Assembly: GCA_022822265.1 (NCBI GenBank)
Contig: JAJECA010000024.1
Coordinates: 1 to 64,000 of the forward strand
Reading direction: 5' to 3'
DNA length: 64,000 bases
Source of the DNA: Acidimicrobiia bacterium
GTDB taxonomy: Bacteria > Actinomycetota > Acidimicrobiia > Acidimicrobiales > Bin134
The notes beneath the pieces were generated by a model, which made no database searches, was not told where the DNA came from, and was given only the letters and a program-made list of their open reading frames with translations. This document shows, one piece after another, positions 7,388 through 17,343 of the stretch; positions within the stretch are counted from its first letter, which is position 1; each line of letters begins with the position of its first letter. The translations under genes and the position numbers were made by a program.

Positions 7388-9808
7388 ATGACACTCATAC
7401 AGGAGCCACTGGCCGCCGTAGGCAGCAATGGGGCCGATGCCGACCAGAATGGGGACAGCGCGACAGGGATGCAGGTCCGCAAACGCAACGGCGAGTTGGA
7501 GCCGGTAGACGTAAACAAGATCGTCAACGCCGTGGCCCGCTGCGCCGAGGGACTGGTGGGCGTCGACCCGATGCGGGTAGCCAAGCGAACCATCTCCGCC
7601 CTCTCTGACGGGGCCACCACCCGTGAGCTAGACGAGCTGTCCATGCGCACCGCGGCCGGTCTCATCGTCAACGAGCCGAATTACTCCAAGCTGGCCGCCC
7701 GGCTCCTGTCCACCTGCATCGACAAAGAGGTCCGCAACCAGAACATCCCCTGGTTCACAGAGTCGATCAAGACCGGCCACAGCTTGGGCCTGATCAGCGA
7801 TGAGACGGCTGACTTCGCCGAGAAGAACGCCCCCGCGCTGAACGCCTCAATCAGCTCGCTGCGCGATAGGAACTTCGAGTTCTTCGGCCTGCGCACCGTG
7901 TACGACCGCTATCTGCTGCGCCACCCCGACACCCGCCTGGTGATTGAGACCCCCCAGTACTTCTTCCTCCGGGTGGCCTGCGGCCTGTCGGTCGACGCCG
8001 ATGAGGCCATCGCCTTCTACGACCTCATGAGCTCGCTGGCCTACCTGCCGTCGAGCCCGACGCTGTTCAACTCGGGCACCACTCACCCCCAGATGTCGTC
8101 GTGCTACCTGCTCGACTCCCCCGAGGACAGCCTCGAGGGGATCTACGGGCGGTACACCGACATCGCACGTCTGTCTAAGTTCGCTGGCGGCATCGGCGTG
8201 GCCTGGCATCGCATCCGCTCCAAGGGGTCGCTCATCAAGGGCACCAACGGCCTGTCCAACGGCATCGTGCCGTGGCTGAAAACCCTGGACAGCTCGGTGG
8301 CCGCCGTCAACCAGGGCGGCAAGCGCAAGGGTGCGGCCTGCGTCTACCTGGAAACCTGGCACGCCGACATCAAGGACTTCTTGGAGCTCAAGGAGAACAC
8401 CGGCGACCACAACCGCCGAGCCCACAACCTCAACCTGGCCAACTGGGTCCCCGACCTGTTCATGGAGCGGGTGGAGAAAGACTGGCAGTGGTCGCTGTTC
8501 GACCCCAAGAAGGTGCCCCACTTCACCGATCTGTACGGCGACGAGTTCCGGGAGGCCTACGAGGAGGCCGAGCGTGAGAAGCTGTACGAGATCCAGCTCC
8601 CCGCCCGCCAGCTCTACGGCGACATGATGCGGTGCCTGGCCCAGACGGGCAACGGCTGGATGACCTTCAAGGACGCCTCAAATCTGCGCTGCAACCAGAC
8701 CGGCCAGGAGGGGCGCACCGTACACCTGTCCAACCTGTGTACCGAGATCATCGAGGTCACCAGCGCCGATGAGACCGCAGTGTGCAACCTGGGGTCGGTC
8801 AACCTGGGAGCCTTCGTCGACACCGACAGCAACGAGATGGACTTCGAGCGGCTCGGCGAGGTGGTCCGCGGCGTGGTGCCCTTCTTGGACCGGGTCATCG
8901 ACATCAACTTCTACCCCACCACCGAGGCAGCCGATTCCAACGCCAAGTGGCGCCCGGTGGGCCTGGGCCTGATGGGCCTTCAAGACGTGTTCTTCCATCT
9001 GGCCATACCCTTCGACAGCGACGAGGCCCGCCGACTGTCGGCCCGCATCTCCGAGGAGATCTACTTCAACGCCCTGTGGGCCTCCACCGAGCTGGCCGAG
9101 AAGCACGGTCCCCACCCGGCGTACTCCGAGACCCGGGCGGCCAGCGGCCACCTCCAGTTCGACTTGTGGAACCAGGAGCCCACCGACCCCGCCCGGTGGC
9201 AGACACTGCGCGACCGCATCGCCGAGCACGGGCTGCGCAACTCCCTGCTCATCGCCATCGCCCCCACCGCCACCATCGCCTCCATAGCCGGGTGCTTCGA
9301 GTGCATCGAACCCCAGGTATCCAACCTGTTCAAGCGGGAGACCCTCTCCGGGGAGTTCTTGCAGATCAACCGGTATCTGGTGAACGACCTCCAAGAGCTC
9401 GGGCTGTGGGACGACCAGATGATCGCCGACGTGAAGCGCTCAGAGGGTTCGGTGGCCGAAATCGACCGCATCCCCGACGAACTGAAGTCGGTGTACCGCA
9501 CCGCCTGGGAGATCCCCCAGCGGTCGCTCATCGACATGGCCGCCGACCGGGGGGCCTTCATCGACCAGTCCCAGTCGTTGAACCTGTTCATGGAGTCGCC
9601 CACCATAGGCAAGCTCAGCTCCATGTACTCCCACGCCTGGAAGTCGGGTTTGAAAACCACCTACTACCTGCGGTCCCGCCCGGCCACCCGTATCAACCAG
9701 ACCACCACCGGCGGTACTCCCACAGTTCCTGATTCCGCCCCGATAACCGACGCCGAAGCGGTGGCCTGCTCCCTGGAAAACCCCGAAATGTGCGAGGCAT
9801 GCGACTGA
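7388..9808 (+). CDS. nrdA: Ribonucleoside-diphosphate reductase, alpha (large) subunit
   Basis: Reduces ribonucleotides to deoxyribonucleotides with NrdB. The protein is 806 aa. An ATP-cone allosteric domain lies at about residues 30-120 (VRKRNGELEPVDVNKIVNAV). Active-site cysteines are visible: C239 in SSCYLLDS, C451 in NLCTEI (thiyl radical position) and C466 in CNLGSVNLG. The C-terminus ends CEACD, giving the C802/C805 shuttle pair. The glycyl/finger region PTATIASIAGCFECIEP is present. The start ATG at 7388 follows GGGGGGA. It overlaps nrdB (TGATG), so subunit synthesis is probably coupled. A palindrome upstream may be its operator. Confidence 0.95.
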   Translation: MTLIQEPLAAVGSNGADADQNGDSATGMQVRKRNGELEPVDVNKIVNAVARCAEGLVGVDPMRVAKRTISALSDGATTRELDELSMRTAAGLIVNEPNYSKLAARLLSTCIDKEVRNQNIPWFTESIKTGHSLGLISDETADFAEKNAPALNASISSLRDRNFEFFGLRTVYDRYLLRHPDTRLVIETPQYFFLRVACGLSVDADEAIAFYDLMSSLAYLPSSPTLFNSGTTHPQMSSCYLLDSPEDSLEGIYGRYTDIARLSKFAGGIGVAWHRIRSKGSLIKGTNGLSNGIVPWLKTLDSSVAAVNQGGKRKGAACVYLETWHADIKDFLELKENTGDHNRRAHNLNLANWVPDLFMERVEKDWQWSLFDPKKVPHFTDLYGDEFREAYEEAEREKLYEIQLPARQLYGDMMRCLAQTGNGWMTFKDASNLRCNQTGQEGRTVHLSNLCTEIIEVTSADETAVCNLGSVNLGAFVDTDSNEMDFERLGEVVRGVVPFLDRVIDINFYPTTEAADSNAKWRPVGLGLMGLQDVFFHLAIPFDSDEARRLSARISEEIYFNALWASTELAEKHGPHPAYSETRAASGHLQFDLWNQEPTDPARWQTLRDRIAEHGLRNSLLIAIAPTATIASIAGCFECIEPQVSNLFKRETLSGEFLQINRYLVNDLQELGLWDDQMIADVKRSEGSVAEIDRIPDELKSVYRTAWEIPQRSLIDMAADRGAFIDQSQSLNLFMESPTIGKLSSMYSHAWKSGLKTTYYLRSRPATRINQTTTGGTPTVPDSAPITDAEAVACSLENPEMCEACD

Positions 9809-10896
9809 TGGCACTGGCAGAATCCCCCTTTTTCGAAGAAGAACTGGGCCACAGCCCGGCACCGCAGCCGGTACCTCCGGCCACACCGGCCAAGGGGCAG
9901 ATCCTCGATCCCGGTTTCAATCTGACGCTGCGCCCCATGCGATATCCGCAGTTCTTCGACATGTACCGCGACGCCATCAAGAACACCTGGACGGTGGACG
10001 AAATCGACTTCTCCGACGACTTGGTCGACTTGGAGCGCACCCTTTTGCCCGCAGAGAAGCACCTGGTGAACCGGCTGGTGGCGTTCTTCGCCACTGGTGA
10101 CTCCATCGTGGCCAACAACCTGGTGATTAACCTCTACAAGCACGTCAACGCCCCCGAGGCCCGGATGTATCTGTCGCGGCAGCTCTACGAGGAGGCCTTG
10201 CACGTCCAGTTCTATCTGACCCTGCTCGACAACTACATTCCCGATCTCGTCGAGCGGGAAGCCGCCTTCGCTGCCATCGACAACATCCCCTCCATCCGCC
10301 AAAAGGCCGAATTCTGCTTCCGGTGGATGAACTCGATGGACGACATCGAGCGGTGCGAAACCCCCCAGCAGCGTCGCCAGTTTCTGTTGAACCTCATCTG
10401 CTTCGCTACCTGCATCGAGGGCCTGTTTTTCTTCGCGGCGTTCGCCTATGTGTACTTCCTGCGGTCCAAGGGGCTGTTGAACGGACTGGCCGCCGGCACC
10501 AACTGGGTGTTCCGCGACGAGAGCTGCCACATGAACTTCGCCCTCGAGGTGGTGAACACGGTTCGGGCCGAGGAGCCCGAGCTGTTCGACGCCGAGCTCA
10601 GCCAGCAGGTCGCCACCATGATCCGCGAGGCGGTCGACTGCGAGTACCAGTTCGCCGAGGATCTGCTGGGCCAGGGCGTGCCCGGCATGTCGGTGGCCGA
10701 CACCCGCCGCTACCTGGAGTTTGTGGCCGACCAGCGCCTCACGCAGCTCGGGCTGTCGAAGCAGTTCGGGTCTAAGAACCCGTTCTCGTTCATGGAGCTC
10801 CAAGACGTGCAGGAGCTGACCAACTTCTTCGAGCGCACCGTGGCCTCCTACCAAGTGGGTGTCGAGGGCGACGTAGCCTTCGACGAGGACTTCTAA
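9808..10896 (+). CDS. nrdB: Ribonucleoside-diphosphate reductase, beta (radical) subunit
   Basis: Ferritin-like subunit that stores the radical for NrdA, 362 aa from ATG 9808. Metal ligands expected for class I R2 can be read: D98 (FFATGDSIV), E129 and H132 (EEALHVQFY), E204, E238 and H241 (RDESCHMNF). The radical tyrosine is present at Y136, four residues after H132, so this is not a tyrosine-less class Ic type. The C-terminus ends acidic-aromatic (FDEDF), as expected for the peptide that docks on NrdA. The frame can be read upstream to a GTG at 9790 inside nrdA, but the ATG overlapping the nrdA stop is preferred. The 3' end overlaps dnaG by four bases tail to tail. Confidence 0.95.
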   Translation: MALAESPFFEEELGHSPAPQPVPPATPAKGQILDPGFNLTLRPMRYPQFFDMYRDAIKNTWTVDEIDFSDDLVDLERTLLPAEKHLVNRLVAFFATGDSIVANNLVINLYKHVNAPEARMYLSRQLYEEALHVQFYLTLLDNYIPDLVEREAAFAAIDNIPSIRQKAEFCFRWMNSMDDIERCETPQQRRQFLLNLICFATCIEGLFFFAAFAYVYFLRSKGLLNGLAAGTNWVFRDESCHMNFALEVVNTVRAEEPELFDAELSQQVATMIREAVDCEYQFAEDLLGQGVPGMSVADTRRYLEFVADQRLTQLGLSKQFGSKNPFSFMELQDVQELTNFFERTVASYQVGVEGDVAFDEDF

Positions 10897-12761
10897 GCTC
10901 CTGGCCGCAGCAGCTCCAGCAGGGCGCGGGCCTGATCCGGTTCCCACTCTGACTCCCGGAGCTTGTCCATCGCCGTCTTCAAACTGGCCACCCGGCGCAG
11001 CAGGTCGTCGTCGGCTGAGCCGGTTCGGGCCTGGCGCTCAAGATAGGCCAATTCTCGCTGGGCCGACTCGTACAGCAGAATCGCCATAACTACTTGCTGG
11101 CGGTGGGTGCTGGTCCGCAGCCCCTCGTCCTCGTCTACCAGCAGCTCCCGCATCAAGGCAGTGAGCCCTGTCTCGGCCTCGGCCAGCAGAGCATCCAAGT
11201 CCGGGTACTCCAGCAAGGCCTCGAACCCGCCTCGGTAGAGGGGATGGTCGAACATCTCGGGGACGATTTCAGGCCACACCGCACTCGGCTCATTGGCCGC
11301 CAACCACAGCACCTGGCGCTCCACATTGTTGGGCGGAGGACCGTCGTTGCCTCCGTTGTCGTGGGAAGTCGAATAGTCCCCGTGGTCCCCGATGGGCTCG
11401 GAGCCCGCGTCGGCGGGATGCGGCGCGGTGTCGGGCGCGGGGCGGGGTTGTCGGACCGGACCGCGGCGTCGCGCATCGGCCGCCACGCCCCGAAGGTGAT
11501 CGGCGCTCACCGAGCATCGGTCGGAAATCTCCACCAGGTACTTGTCCCTTATCTCCGGATTGGGGTGCTCGGCCACCAACCGGGCGGCCCGCTCCCCGGC
11601 CCGCACCTGGCCCTTGACCGTAGAGAGATCGGCGCCGCCCAGAACCCGGTTAATGCGGAAGTCCATGAAGTCAACCGCTCCCTCCACCGCAGCAACGAGC
11701 CGATCGGGATCGCTCTGGGCCAAGTCGCCGGGGTCGGCCCCTGGGGGCAGATCGGCCACCGCCACTTCCAACTCAAAGGCGTGCTCCCACTGGGAGAAGC
11801 GCTCGGCCGCGGTCTGGCCGGCGGAGTCGGCGTCGAATGCCAGCACTATTCGGGGGGCAAACCGGCGCAGCACCCTCACGTGGTCCTCGGTGAGGGCGGT
11901 GCCGCAGGTGGCCACCGCCCGGGCGATGCCAGCCTGGGCGAAGCCGATCACGTCGGTGTAGCCCTCGCACACAATCACCTCGCCGGCGTTCACAATGTCC
12001 TGCTTGGCCCAGTTGAGCCCGTACAGCACGCGGGACTTGCGATAGACCGCGTTGTCCACCGAGTTCTTGTACTTGGGACCCTCCCCGCCGGGCAGGACGC
12101 GGCCGCCGAATCCCACCGGCTTGCCGCTGGGGTCGAATATGGGAAACAGCAGACGGGCCCGGAAGCTGTCCTGGATGCGCCCGCCCTTGTTGCGGAACCC
12201 CAGGCCAGCATCGGAGAACACCTGCGCCGGTATTCCCCCGTCGGCACCCACACCGAGGCCAGCGGCCATGGCGTCCCAGTCGTCGGGAGCCCATCCCAGC
12301 TTGTACTGACGCACAACGTCGCCGTCGTAGCCCCGGTGGCGGAGGTAGCCGCGGGCCTGCCCTGCGTCGGGTGCGGTCAACAGGCGCTGGTGGTACCACT
12401 CCACCGCCTGCTCCAAAGCCTCGGTGAGCTTGCCCCGCTTCTGGCGGTCGGCTCCCTCTCCGGGGGCGGTGTAGCGCAGCGCGATCCCTGCCCGGCCAGC
12501 CAGGCGCTCCACCGCCTCGGGAAAGTCGGCGTGCTCCACTTCTCGCAGGAAGGTGATGGCGTCGCCGCTGGCCTTGCACCCGAAGCAGTGGTACACGCCC
12601 ATCTCGGCGTTGACCGAGAACGACGGGGTCTTCTCGGCGTGGAACGGGCACAGTCCCTGCCAGCGGCGCCCGACCCGCTTCAACTGCACGTACTCGCTGA
12701 TGACCGCGACGATGTCCGTCGCCTCTCTCACCCGGGCCACGTCTTCGTCGTGGATGCCCAC
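10893..12761 (-). CDS. dnaG: DNA primase
   Basis: Makes RNA primers at the replication fork. The protein is 622 aa. The N-terminal zinc finger is CPFH...CFGC (C38, H41, C59, C62). The catalytic core follows, with TOPRIM acidic motifs VIVCEGYTDVIGF and LAFDADSAGQ. A glycine-, proline- and asparagine-rich linker (about residues 430-475) precedes the C-terminal helicase-interaction region, which ends with ARALLELLRPGA. It is the last gene of the minus-strand group uppS, recO, glyS, PPDK-like, dnaG. The long open frame on the opposite strand is a GC-rich shadow. Confidence 0.95.
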   Translation of the reverse strand: MGIHDEDVARVREATDIVAVISEYVQLKRVGRRWQGLCPFHAEKTPSFSVNAEMGVYHCFGCKASGDAITFLREVEHADFPEAVERLAGRAGIALRYTAPGEGADRQKRGKLTEALEQAVEWYHQRLLTAPDAGQARGYLRHRGYDGDVVRQYKLGWAPDDWDAMAAGLGVGADGGIPAQVFSDAGLGFRNKGGRIQDSFRARLLFPIFDPSGKPVGFGGRVLPGGEGPKYKNSVDNAVYRKSRVLYGLNWAKQDIVNAGEVIVCEGYTDVIGFAQAGIARAVATCGTALTEDHVRVLRRFAPRIVLAFDADSAGQTAAERFSQWEHAFELEVAVADLPPGADPGDLAQSDPDRLVAAVEGAVDFMDFRINRVLGGADLSTVKGQVRAGERAARLVAEHPNPEIRDKYLVEISDRCSVSADHLRGVAADARRRGPVRQPRPAPDTAPHPADAGSEPIGDHGDYSTSHDNGGNDGPPPNNVERQVLWLAANEPSAVWPEIVPEMFDHPLYRGGFEALLEYPDLDALLAEAETGLTALMRELLVDEDEGLRTSTHRQQVVMAILLYESAQRELAYLERQARTGSADDDLLRRVASLKTAMDKLRESEWEPDQARALLELLRPGA

Positions 12762-12770
12762 AGTGCGAGA

Positions 12771-14306
12771 CTACGCGGAATCGATGACAGCTTGCGCGGC
12801 GACTGCCTGGGCAGCCGCCAGGCGGGCCACCGGCACGCGGTGCGGGGAGCATGAAACATAATCCACCCCCGCGGCGGCCCAGAACGCGATCGACGCGGGA
12901 TCGCCGCCGTGCTCGCCACACACCCCGATCTCGATGCCGGGGCGGGCGGCGTGGGCCCCGGTCACTGCATCGGCCACCAGCCGGCCTACCCCGTCTTCAT
13001 CCAGGGTCTCAAAGGGGTTGGCTGCCAGCAGGCCATGGTCGATGTAGGGACGCATGATCCTGGCTTCGATGTCATCCCGGCAGAATCCGAATGTCATCTG
13101 GGTCAAGTCGTTGGTGCCCACCGACAAGAAGTCGGCGCATGAGGCGATCTCGGCCGCGGCCAGCGCGGAGCGGGGCGTCTCGATCATGGCTCCCACCGGA
13201 ATGGTTCGCCCCCCCAAGCGGCTCTCGAATCCTGCTAGCACGTTGGCCACCGCAGCCCGCACATGGGCCAGTTCAGGACCACCCACCACCAGCGGCACCA
13301 TGATCTGCACCTGTGGATCGCCGCCGTTGGCCACCCTACGGGCGGCCGCTTCGGCCACCGCCACCGCCTGAGCCCGGTACAGCTCGGGACGCAGCACCCC
13401 CAGCCGGGCGCCCCGCACGCCGAGCATGGGGTTTTCCTCCACCAGCTCGGGATGGTCGGGCAGAAACTCATGCAGGGGCGGATCGAGCAGCCTTACGGTT
13501 ACCGGCAGACCGTCCATCACCCCCAAGAGTTCCACCAGATCCTCAACCTGGGCCGCGGCCAGCGCGTCCAGCGCAGCCGGCCCGCCGTCGGTGATGGCCC
13601 GCTGGATGAGCGGCAGCCGCTCCCCCAAGAACATGTGCTCGGTCCGGCACAGCCCCACCCCATTGGCCCCGAACTCCCGGGCCAACCGAGCCGAGTAGGC
13701 ATCGTCGGCGTTGGCCCGCACCGCCAACCGCCCGCCCCGCAGCTCGTCGGCCCACCCCAGAAGCGTGAACAGCTCGTCGGGGATCTCCACTTCGCCCACC
13801 TCAGCCGCGCCCAGCATGATGGTGCCCGCCGAGCCGTCCACGGTGATGGGGTCGCCGTCGCGCAACTCCACATCGCCCAGCCGGGCCGCCCCGGCTGCGA
13901 CGTCCACTGCCAGTATCTCCACCCCCACCACTGCCGGAATGCCCCAGCCTCGGGCGATCACCGCCGCGTGGCTGGCCATGCCCCCCTTGGCGGTGATGAT
14001 GGCCGCGGCGGCCGACATGGCCACTTCATCAGCCGGCGTGGTGAAGGGCCGGACGAATACCGCGGGGATGCCCTCGTCGTCGGCGTCCAGCACGGCATCA
14101 ACCGTCAGGCACACCCGGCCCGAAGCCGCTCCCGGTGAGGCAGCCACCCCGTGGGCAGCCACCGGCGCCGACGCTTCGCCGGCCATCTTGGCGTGGAGCA
14201 GGTCTTCCACGTCGGAGGGGGTAACCCCCAGAACCGCCTCGTCCCGCTCCATTTCGCCCCGATCTACGGATTGCACCGCGGCAATAACAGGGCTGGTCAC
14301 GGACAC
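12771..14306 (-). CDS. PPDK-like PEP-utilizing protein lacking the ATP-grasp domain
   Basis: The protein is 511 aa and matches only the second half of pyruvate, phosphate dikinase (about 870-900 aa in full). Residues 1-45 resemble the linker that precedes the swivelling domain (DEAVLGVTPSDVEDLLH). The phospho-His motif is intact (GGMASHAAVIARGWG, H113). The PEP/pyruvate TIM barrel has LLDPPLHEFLP, GTNDLTQMTFGF and the catalytic-type cysteine C463 in GVCGEHGGDP. There is no nucleotide-binding half upstream; glyS lies there instead. It could be a separate-chain enzyme, a PEP-pyruvate phosphotransfer module or a regulator. Intact motifs argue against a pseudogene. Function unproven. Confidence 0.85.
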   Translation of the reverse strand: MSVTSPVIAAVQSVDRGEMERDEAVLGVTPSDVEDLLHAKMAGEASAPVAAHGVAASPGAASGRVCLTVDAVLDADDEGIPAVFVRPFTTPADEVAMSAAAAIITAKGGMASHAAVIARGWGIPAVVGVEILAVDVAAGAARLGDVELRDGDPITVDGSAGTIMLGAAEVGEVEIPDELFTLLGWADELRGGRLAVRANADDAYSARLAREFGANGVGLCRTEHMFLGERLPLIQRAITDGGPAALDALAAAQVEDLVELLGVMDGLPVTVRLLDPPLHEFLPDHPELVEENPMLGVRGARLGVLRPELYRAQAVAVAEAAARRVANGGDPQVQIMVPLVVGGPELAHVRAAVANVLAGFESRLGGRTIPVGAMIETPRSALAAAEIASCADFLSVGTNDLTQMTFGFCRDDIEARIMRPYIDHGLLAANPFETLDEDGVGRLVADAVTGAHAARPGIEIGVCGEHGGDPASIAFWAAAGVDYVSCSPHRVPVARLAAAQAVAAQAVIDSA

Positions 14307-14343
14307 GGTCTCACCCGTCGATCGTGTTGAGCACCGATGCGCC

Positions 14344-15681
14344 TCACAAACCGAGTTTGGCGTCCAGGTGCTCGGCCAGCCCGTCGATGGGCACCCGGTC
14401 TTGGTCCATGGTGTCGCGGTCGCGCACCGTGACCGCCCGGTCTTCCAGCGAGTCGAAGTCCACGGTCACGCAGTAGGGGGTGCCGATCTCGTCTTGGCGG
14501 CGATAGCGGCGACCGATCGACTGTGTCACGTCGTAGTCGGTCATCCAGCGGGGTTGGAGCAGGCCCAGCACTTCCTCGGACACCGCCTGGAGCTCGGGCT
14601 TTTTCGACAGGGGCAGCACTGCCGCCTTGTAGGGGGCCAGTCGGGGGTGGAGCCGCAGCACGGTGCGGGTCTCCCCCCGCACCTCTTCGGTGTCGTAGGA
14701 AGCCAGCAGGAACGCCATCATCGTGCGAGTGGCCCCCGCGGCCGGCTCGATCACGTGGGGGCGGTAGCGCTCGTCGGCCTGCTGGTCGTAGTAGTCCAGG
14801 TCGACGCCGGAATGCTGAGCGTGCTGGGTGAGGTCGTAGTCGGTGCGGTTGGCGATGCCCTCCAGCTCCCCCCAGCCCCAGGGGAACAGGTATTCCACAT
14901 CGGCAGTGCCGGCCGAGTAATGGCTCAGCTCGTCGGCGTCGTGGGGCCGCAGCCGCAGCTTGTCGGCGGGGATGCCCAACTCGGTGTACCAGTCCATGCG
15001 GGCACCGCACCAGTACTCGAACCACATGGCGGCCTCGTTGGGGGGTACGAAGAACTCCATCTCCATCTGCTCGAACTCCCGGGTGCGGAAAATGAAGTTG
15101 CCCGGGGTGATCTCGTTGCGGAACGACTTGCCGATCTGAGCGATGCCGAAGGGCGGCTTGTTGCGAACGGTATTCAGCACGTTGGCGAAGTTGATGAACA
15201 TACCCTGGGCCGTTTCGGGCCGCAGGTACACGTCGGCGCCGGCCCCGGCCACCGGGCCAGCCTGGGTTTGGAACATCAGATTGAACTCCCGGGCCTCGGT
15301 GAGCTGGCCTTTTGCGCCGCAACTCGGGCAAGTATCGGGGTCTTCCAGCTGATCCTCGCGGTGGCGCGCGCCGCAGTTGCGACAGTCCACCAGGGGATCG
15401 GTGAAGTTGGTCAAATGCCCCGACGCTTCCCACACCTGAGGAGGCGACAAGATAGAGGCGTCGAGGCCGACCACGTCGGTGCGGAGCTGCACCATGGTCC
15501 GCCACCAGGCGTCCTTCACGTTGCGCAGCAACAGCACGCCCAGCGGGCCATAGTCATACGCGCTGCGAAATCCGCCGTAGATCTCCGCCGACTGGTACAC
15601 GAACCCCCGCCGCTTGCAGAGGTTAACCACCTTGTCCATCACCTCGTCGCCCGCGCCCCGTTCGGCGTCGCCGCTGCTCAT
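14344..15681 (-). CDS. glyS: Glycyl-tRNA synthetase (single-chain type)
   Basis: Charges tRNA-Gly. Class II synthetase of the single-chain dimeric type used by actinobacteria and archaea. The family opening [21 protein letters not shown] is near the N-terminus. Motif 2 and neighbours read [29 protein letters not shown] zinc-binding insertion has two CxxC pairs (CRNC, CPSC). The anticodon-binding domain lies near the C-terminus (residues about 340-440). The frame runs to 15708; ATG 15681 was chosen, and ATG 15642 is also possible. It lies between recO and the PPDK-like gene on the same strand. Confidence 0.93.
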   Translation of the reverse strand: MSSGDAERGAGDEVMDKVVNLCKRRGFVYQSAEIYGGFRSAYDYGPLGVLLLRNVKDAWWRTMVQLRTDVVGLDASILSPPQVWEASGHLTNFTDPLVDCRNCGARHREDQLEDPDTCPSCGAKGQLTEAREFNLMFQTQAGPVAGAGADVYLRPETAQGMFINFANVLNTVRNKPPFGIAQIGKSFRNEITPGNFIFRTREFEQMEMEFFVPPNEAAMWFEYWCGARMDWYTELGIPADKLRLRPHDADELSHYSAGTADVEYLFPWGWGELEGIANRTDYDLTQHAQHSGVDLDYYDQQADERYRPHVIEPAAGATRTMMAFLLASYDTEEVRGETRTVLRLHPRLAPYKAAVLPLSKKPELQAVSEEVLGLLQPRWMTDYDVTQSIGRRYRRQDEIGTPYCVTVDFDSLEDRAVTVRDRDTMDQDRVPIDGLAEHLDAKLGL

Positions 15682-15754
15682 GGGCCGCAGGCTACCGGCC
15701 CCCCGCACGAGAGCTGGTACCGAAAAGCGGCGGGCACACTCCGGGCCGTGACTC

Positions 15755-16468
15755 TCAGCTGTAGGCGCTGGCGGCGCGCAGGCGCCGTTCGAGGTGGTGT
15801 TCTATGGCGGTGGTGGCCAGGTACTCGACTTCTCCGGTGGCGGGCGAGGGGGGCAAGGCCAGGGCGGCGCTTAGGCTGCCGCCTAGCACCATGCGCATGA
15901 GGTCTAGGGCGTCGGGCGACAGGGGGGATCCTCGGCGGCAGCTGCGGCACAGCGCCCCGCCGCTGGCGTAATCGAAAGACGCAAGGTCGTCGCTTGCGCC
16001 GCAGGAAGCGCACACCCCCACCTCGGGTCCGACACCGTCGTGAACAAGGAGCTTGAGGTAGAAGGCCGGCACCACCAGCGCCGAGTCGTCTGCGTCCAGC
16101 GCCCGGAGCCCGCCCAGCAGCATCCGGTACAGCGCGCCGTCGGACTCCCGGTCCACGCCCACCCGGTCGACCGCCTCCAACATGGCCATGGCCTTGCCGA
16201 GGCGACCCAGATCCTCCCGCACCGCCCGGAACTGGTCCACGGTCTCGGTCTGGGTCACTATGTCGAGCTCGCTTCGCCCCCGGTGGAGCTGGACCTGCAC
16301 GTGGCTGGTCGGCTCGAGGCGCCCGCCGAACTTGCTGCGGGTCTTGCGGACTCCCTTGGCCACCGCCCGCACCTTGCCGTGATCCCGGGTGCAGAACACC
16401 ACGATGCGGTCAGCCTCGCCCAACTTGTAGGTGCGAAGCACGATTCCTTGATCGCGGTAGAGGCTCAC
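15755..16468 (-). CDS. recO: DNA repair protein RecO
   Basis: Loads RecA with RecF and RecR in recombinational repair. The protein is 237 aa from GTG 16468. It opens [22 protein letters not shown], the OB-fold start of RecO, and carries a CxxC...CxxC zinc site (CASC, CRSC) in the C-terminal half. The open frame extends to 16603, but that extension runs into uppS and is proline- and arginine-rich, so it is rejected. It lies 50 bases after uppS with an inverted repeat between them. Confidence 0.88.
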   Translation of the reverse strand: MSLYRDQGIVLRTYKLGEADRIVVFCTRDHGKVRAVAKGVRKTRSKFGGRLEPTSHVQVQLHRGRSELDIVTQTETVDQFRAVREDLGRLGKAMAMLEAVDRVGVDRESDGALYRMLLGGLRALDADDSALVVPAFYLKLLVHDGVGPEVGVCASCGASDDLASFDYASGGALCRSCRRGSPLSPDALDLMRMVLGGSLSAALALPPSPATGEVEYLATTAIEHHLERRLRAASAYS

Positions 16469-16482
16469 CGCAACAAGCCTCT

Positions 16483-16502
16483 CACTCCTTGAACAAGGAG
16501 TG
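16483..16502. repeat. Perfect inverted repeat between uppS and recO
   Basis: The sequence cactccttg-aa-caaggagtg has nine-base arms around two bases. It sits between the uppS stop and the recO GTG. As minus-strand RNA it could fold over an AAGGAG element about 17 bases before the recO start. It may attenuate or protect the transcript; role unproven. Confidence 0.45.
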
Positions 16503-16518
16503 GCCCATGGTGCGCCCG

Positions 16519-17262
16519 TTATCTGACCCGGCCGAAGCGGCGGTGGCGGTGCTGGTATTCGGCGATGGCAGCGAACAAGTCGCAGCGGGTGAAGTCGGGC
16601 CACAGCACATCGCTGAACACCAGCTCAGAATAAGCCAGCTCCCACAGCAGGAAGTTGGAGATTCGGTATTCCCCCGAGGTGCGGATGATGAGATCGGGCT
16701 CGGGCATTTCCTGGTCGTAAAGGTGGCGGGCGATGGTCCGCTCGTTGATCAGGCGAGACGGAACCCGCTGTGCGGCGATGCGCTTCACCGCGTCCACGAT
16801 CTCCGCCCGGCCCCCGTAGTTGAACGCCACCGCCAGCGTCATCCTCGTGTTCTCCTGGGTGAGCTCGATGGCCTCGTCCATCTCCTTGATCAGGCTCTTG
16901 GGCACCCGCCAGTCGCGACGGCCGATGAAGCGGATCCGCACGCCCATCTCGTTCAGCTCGTTGCAGCGCCGCCGCAAAATCGTGCGGTTGAAGTTCAGCA
17001 GAAAGCGCACCTCGTCGTCGGGCCGGTTCCAGTTCTCGGTGGAGAAGGCGTAGACCGTGAGCCACTCGATGCCCAGCTCCAGCGCCCCCTCGATCACGTC
17101 GAACAGGGCGTGCTCGCCCTGCTCGTGGCCCTCTGTGCGGGCCATGCCCCGCTGCTCCGCCCAGCGTCCGTTGCCGTCCATCACGCATCCGACATGGCGG
17201 GGGATTCGATTCAGATCCAGGCCATGACCCGACAAGTCCACACCTGCACGGTACTCCCCCAC
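16519..17262 (-). CDS. uppS: Isoprenyl (undecaprenyl-type) diphosphate synthase
   Basis: Condenses isopentenyl diphosphate units into the cis-polyprenyl diphosphate carrier used for cell-wall synthesis. The protein is 247 aa. Family motifs are VMDGNGRWAEQRGM (catalytic Asp at about 29), GHEQGEHAL, VYAFSTENWNRP and the C-terminal substrate region RTSGEYRISNFLLWELAYSELVF, given here as a motif name only. The start is GTG at 17262. It is first in the minus-strand group leading to dnaG. Chain length (C50 or C55) cannot be told from sequence. Confidence 0.92.
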   Translation of the reverse strand: MGEYRAGVDLSGHGLDLNRIPRHVGCVMDGNGRWAEQRGMARTEGHEQGEHALFDVIEGALELGIEWLTVYAFSTENWNRPDDEVRFLLNFNRTILRRRCNELNEMGVRIRFIGRRDWRVPKSLIKEMDEAIELTQENTRMTLAVAFNYGGRAEIVDAVKRIAAQRVPSRLINERTIARHLYDQEMPEPDLIIRTSGEYRISNFLLWELAYSELVFSDVLWPDFTRCDLFAAIAEYQHRHRRFGRVR

Positions 17263-17343
17263 GAGCCCAGATTGTGTGCGGGAGAGGGCTCCTGATCGGG
17301 TTTCTCCCCAATTCTTCGACCAGCCACAGCTAGCGTCGGGGTG

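Noticed and set aside
11094..12854. 586-residue plus-strand frame opposite dnaG
   Set aside because: Shadow of dnaG, which has intact zinc and TOPRIM motifs.
13711..15900. 729-residue plus-strand frame opposite the PPDK-like and glyS genes
   Set aside because: Runs through two real minus-strand genes and has no domain signature.
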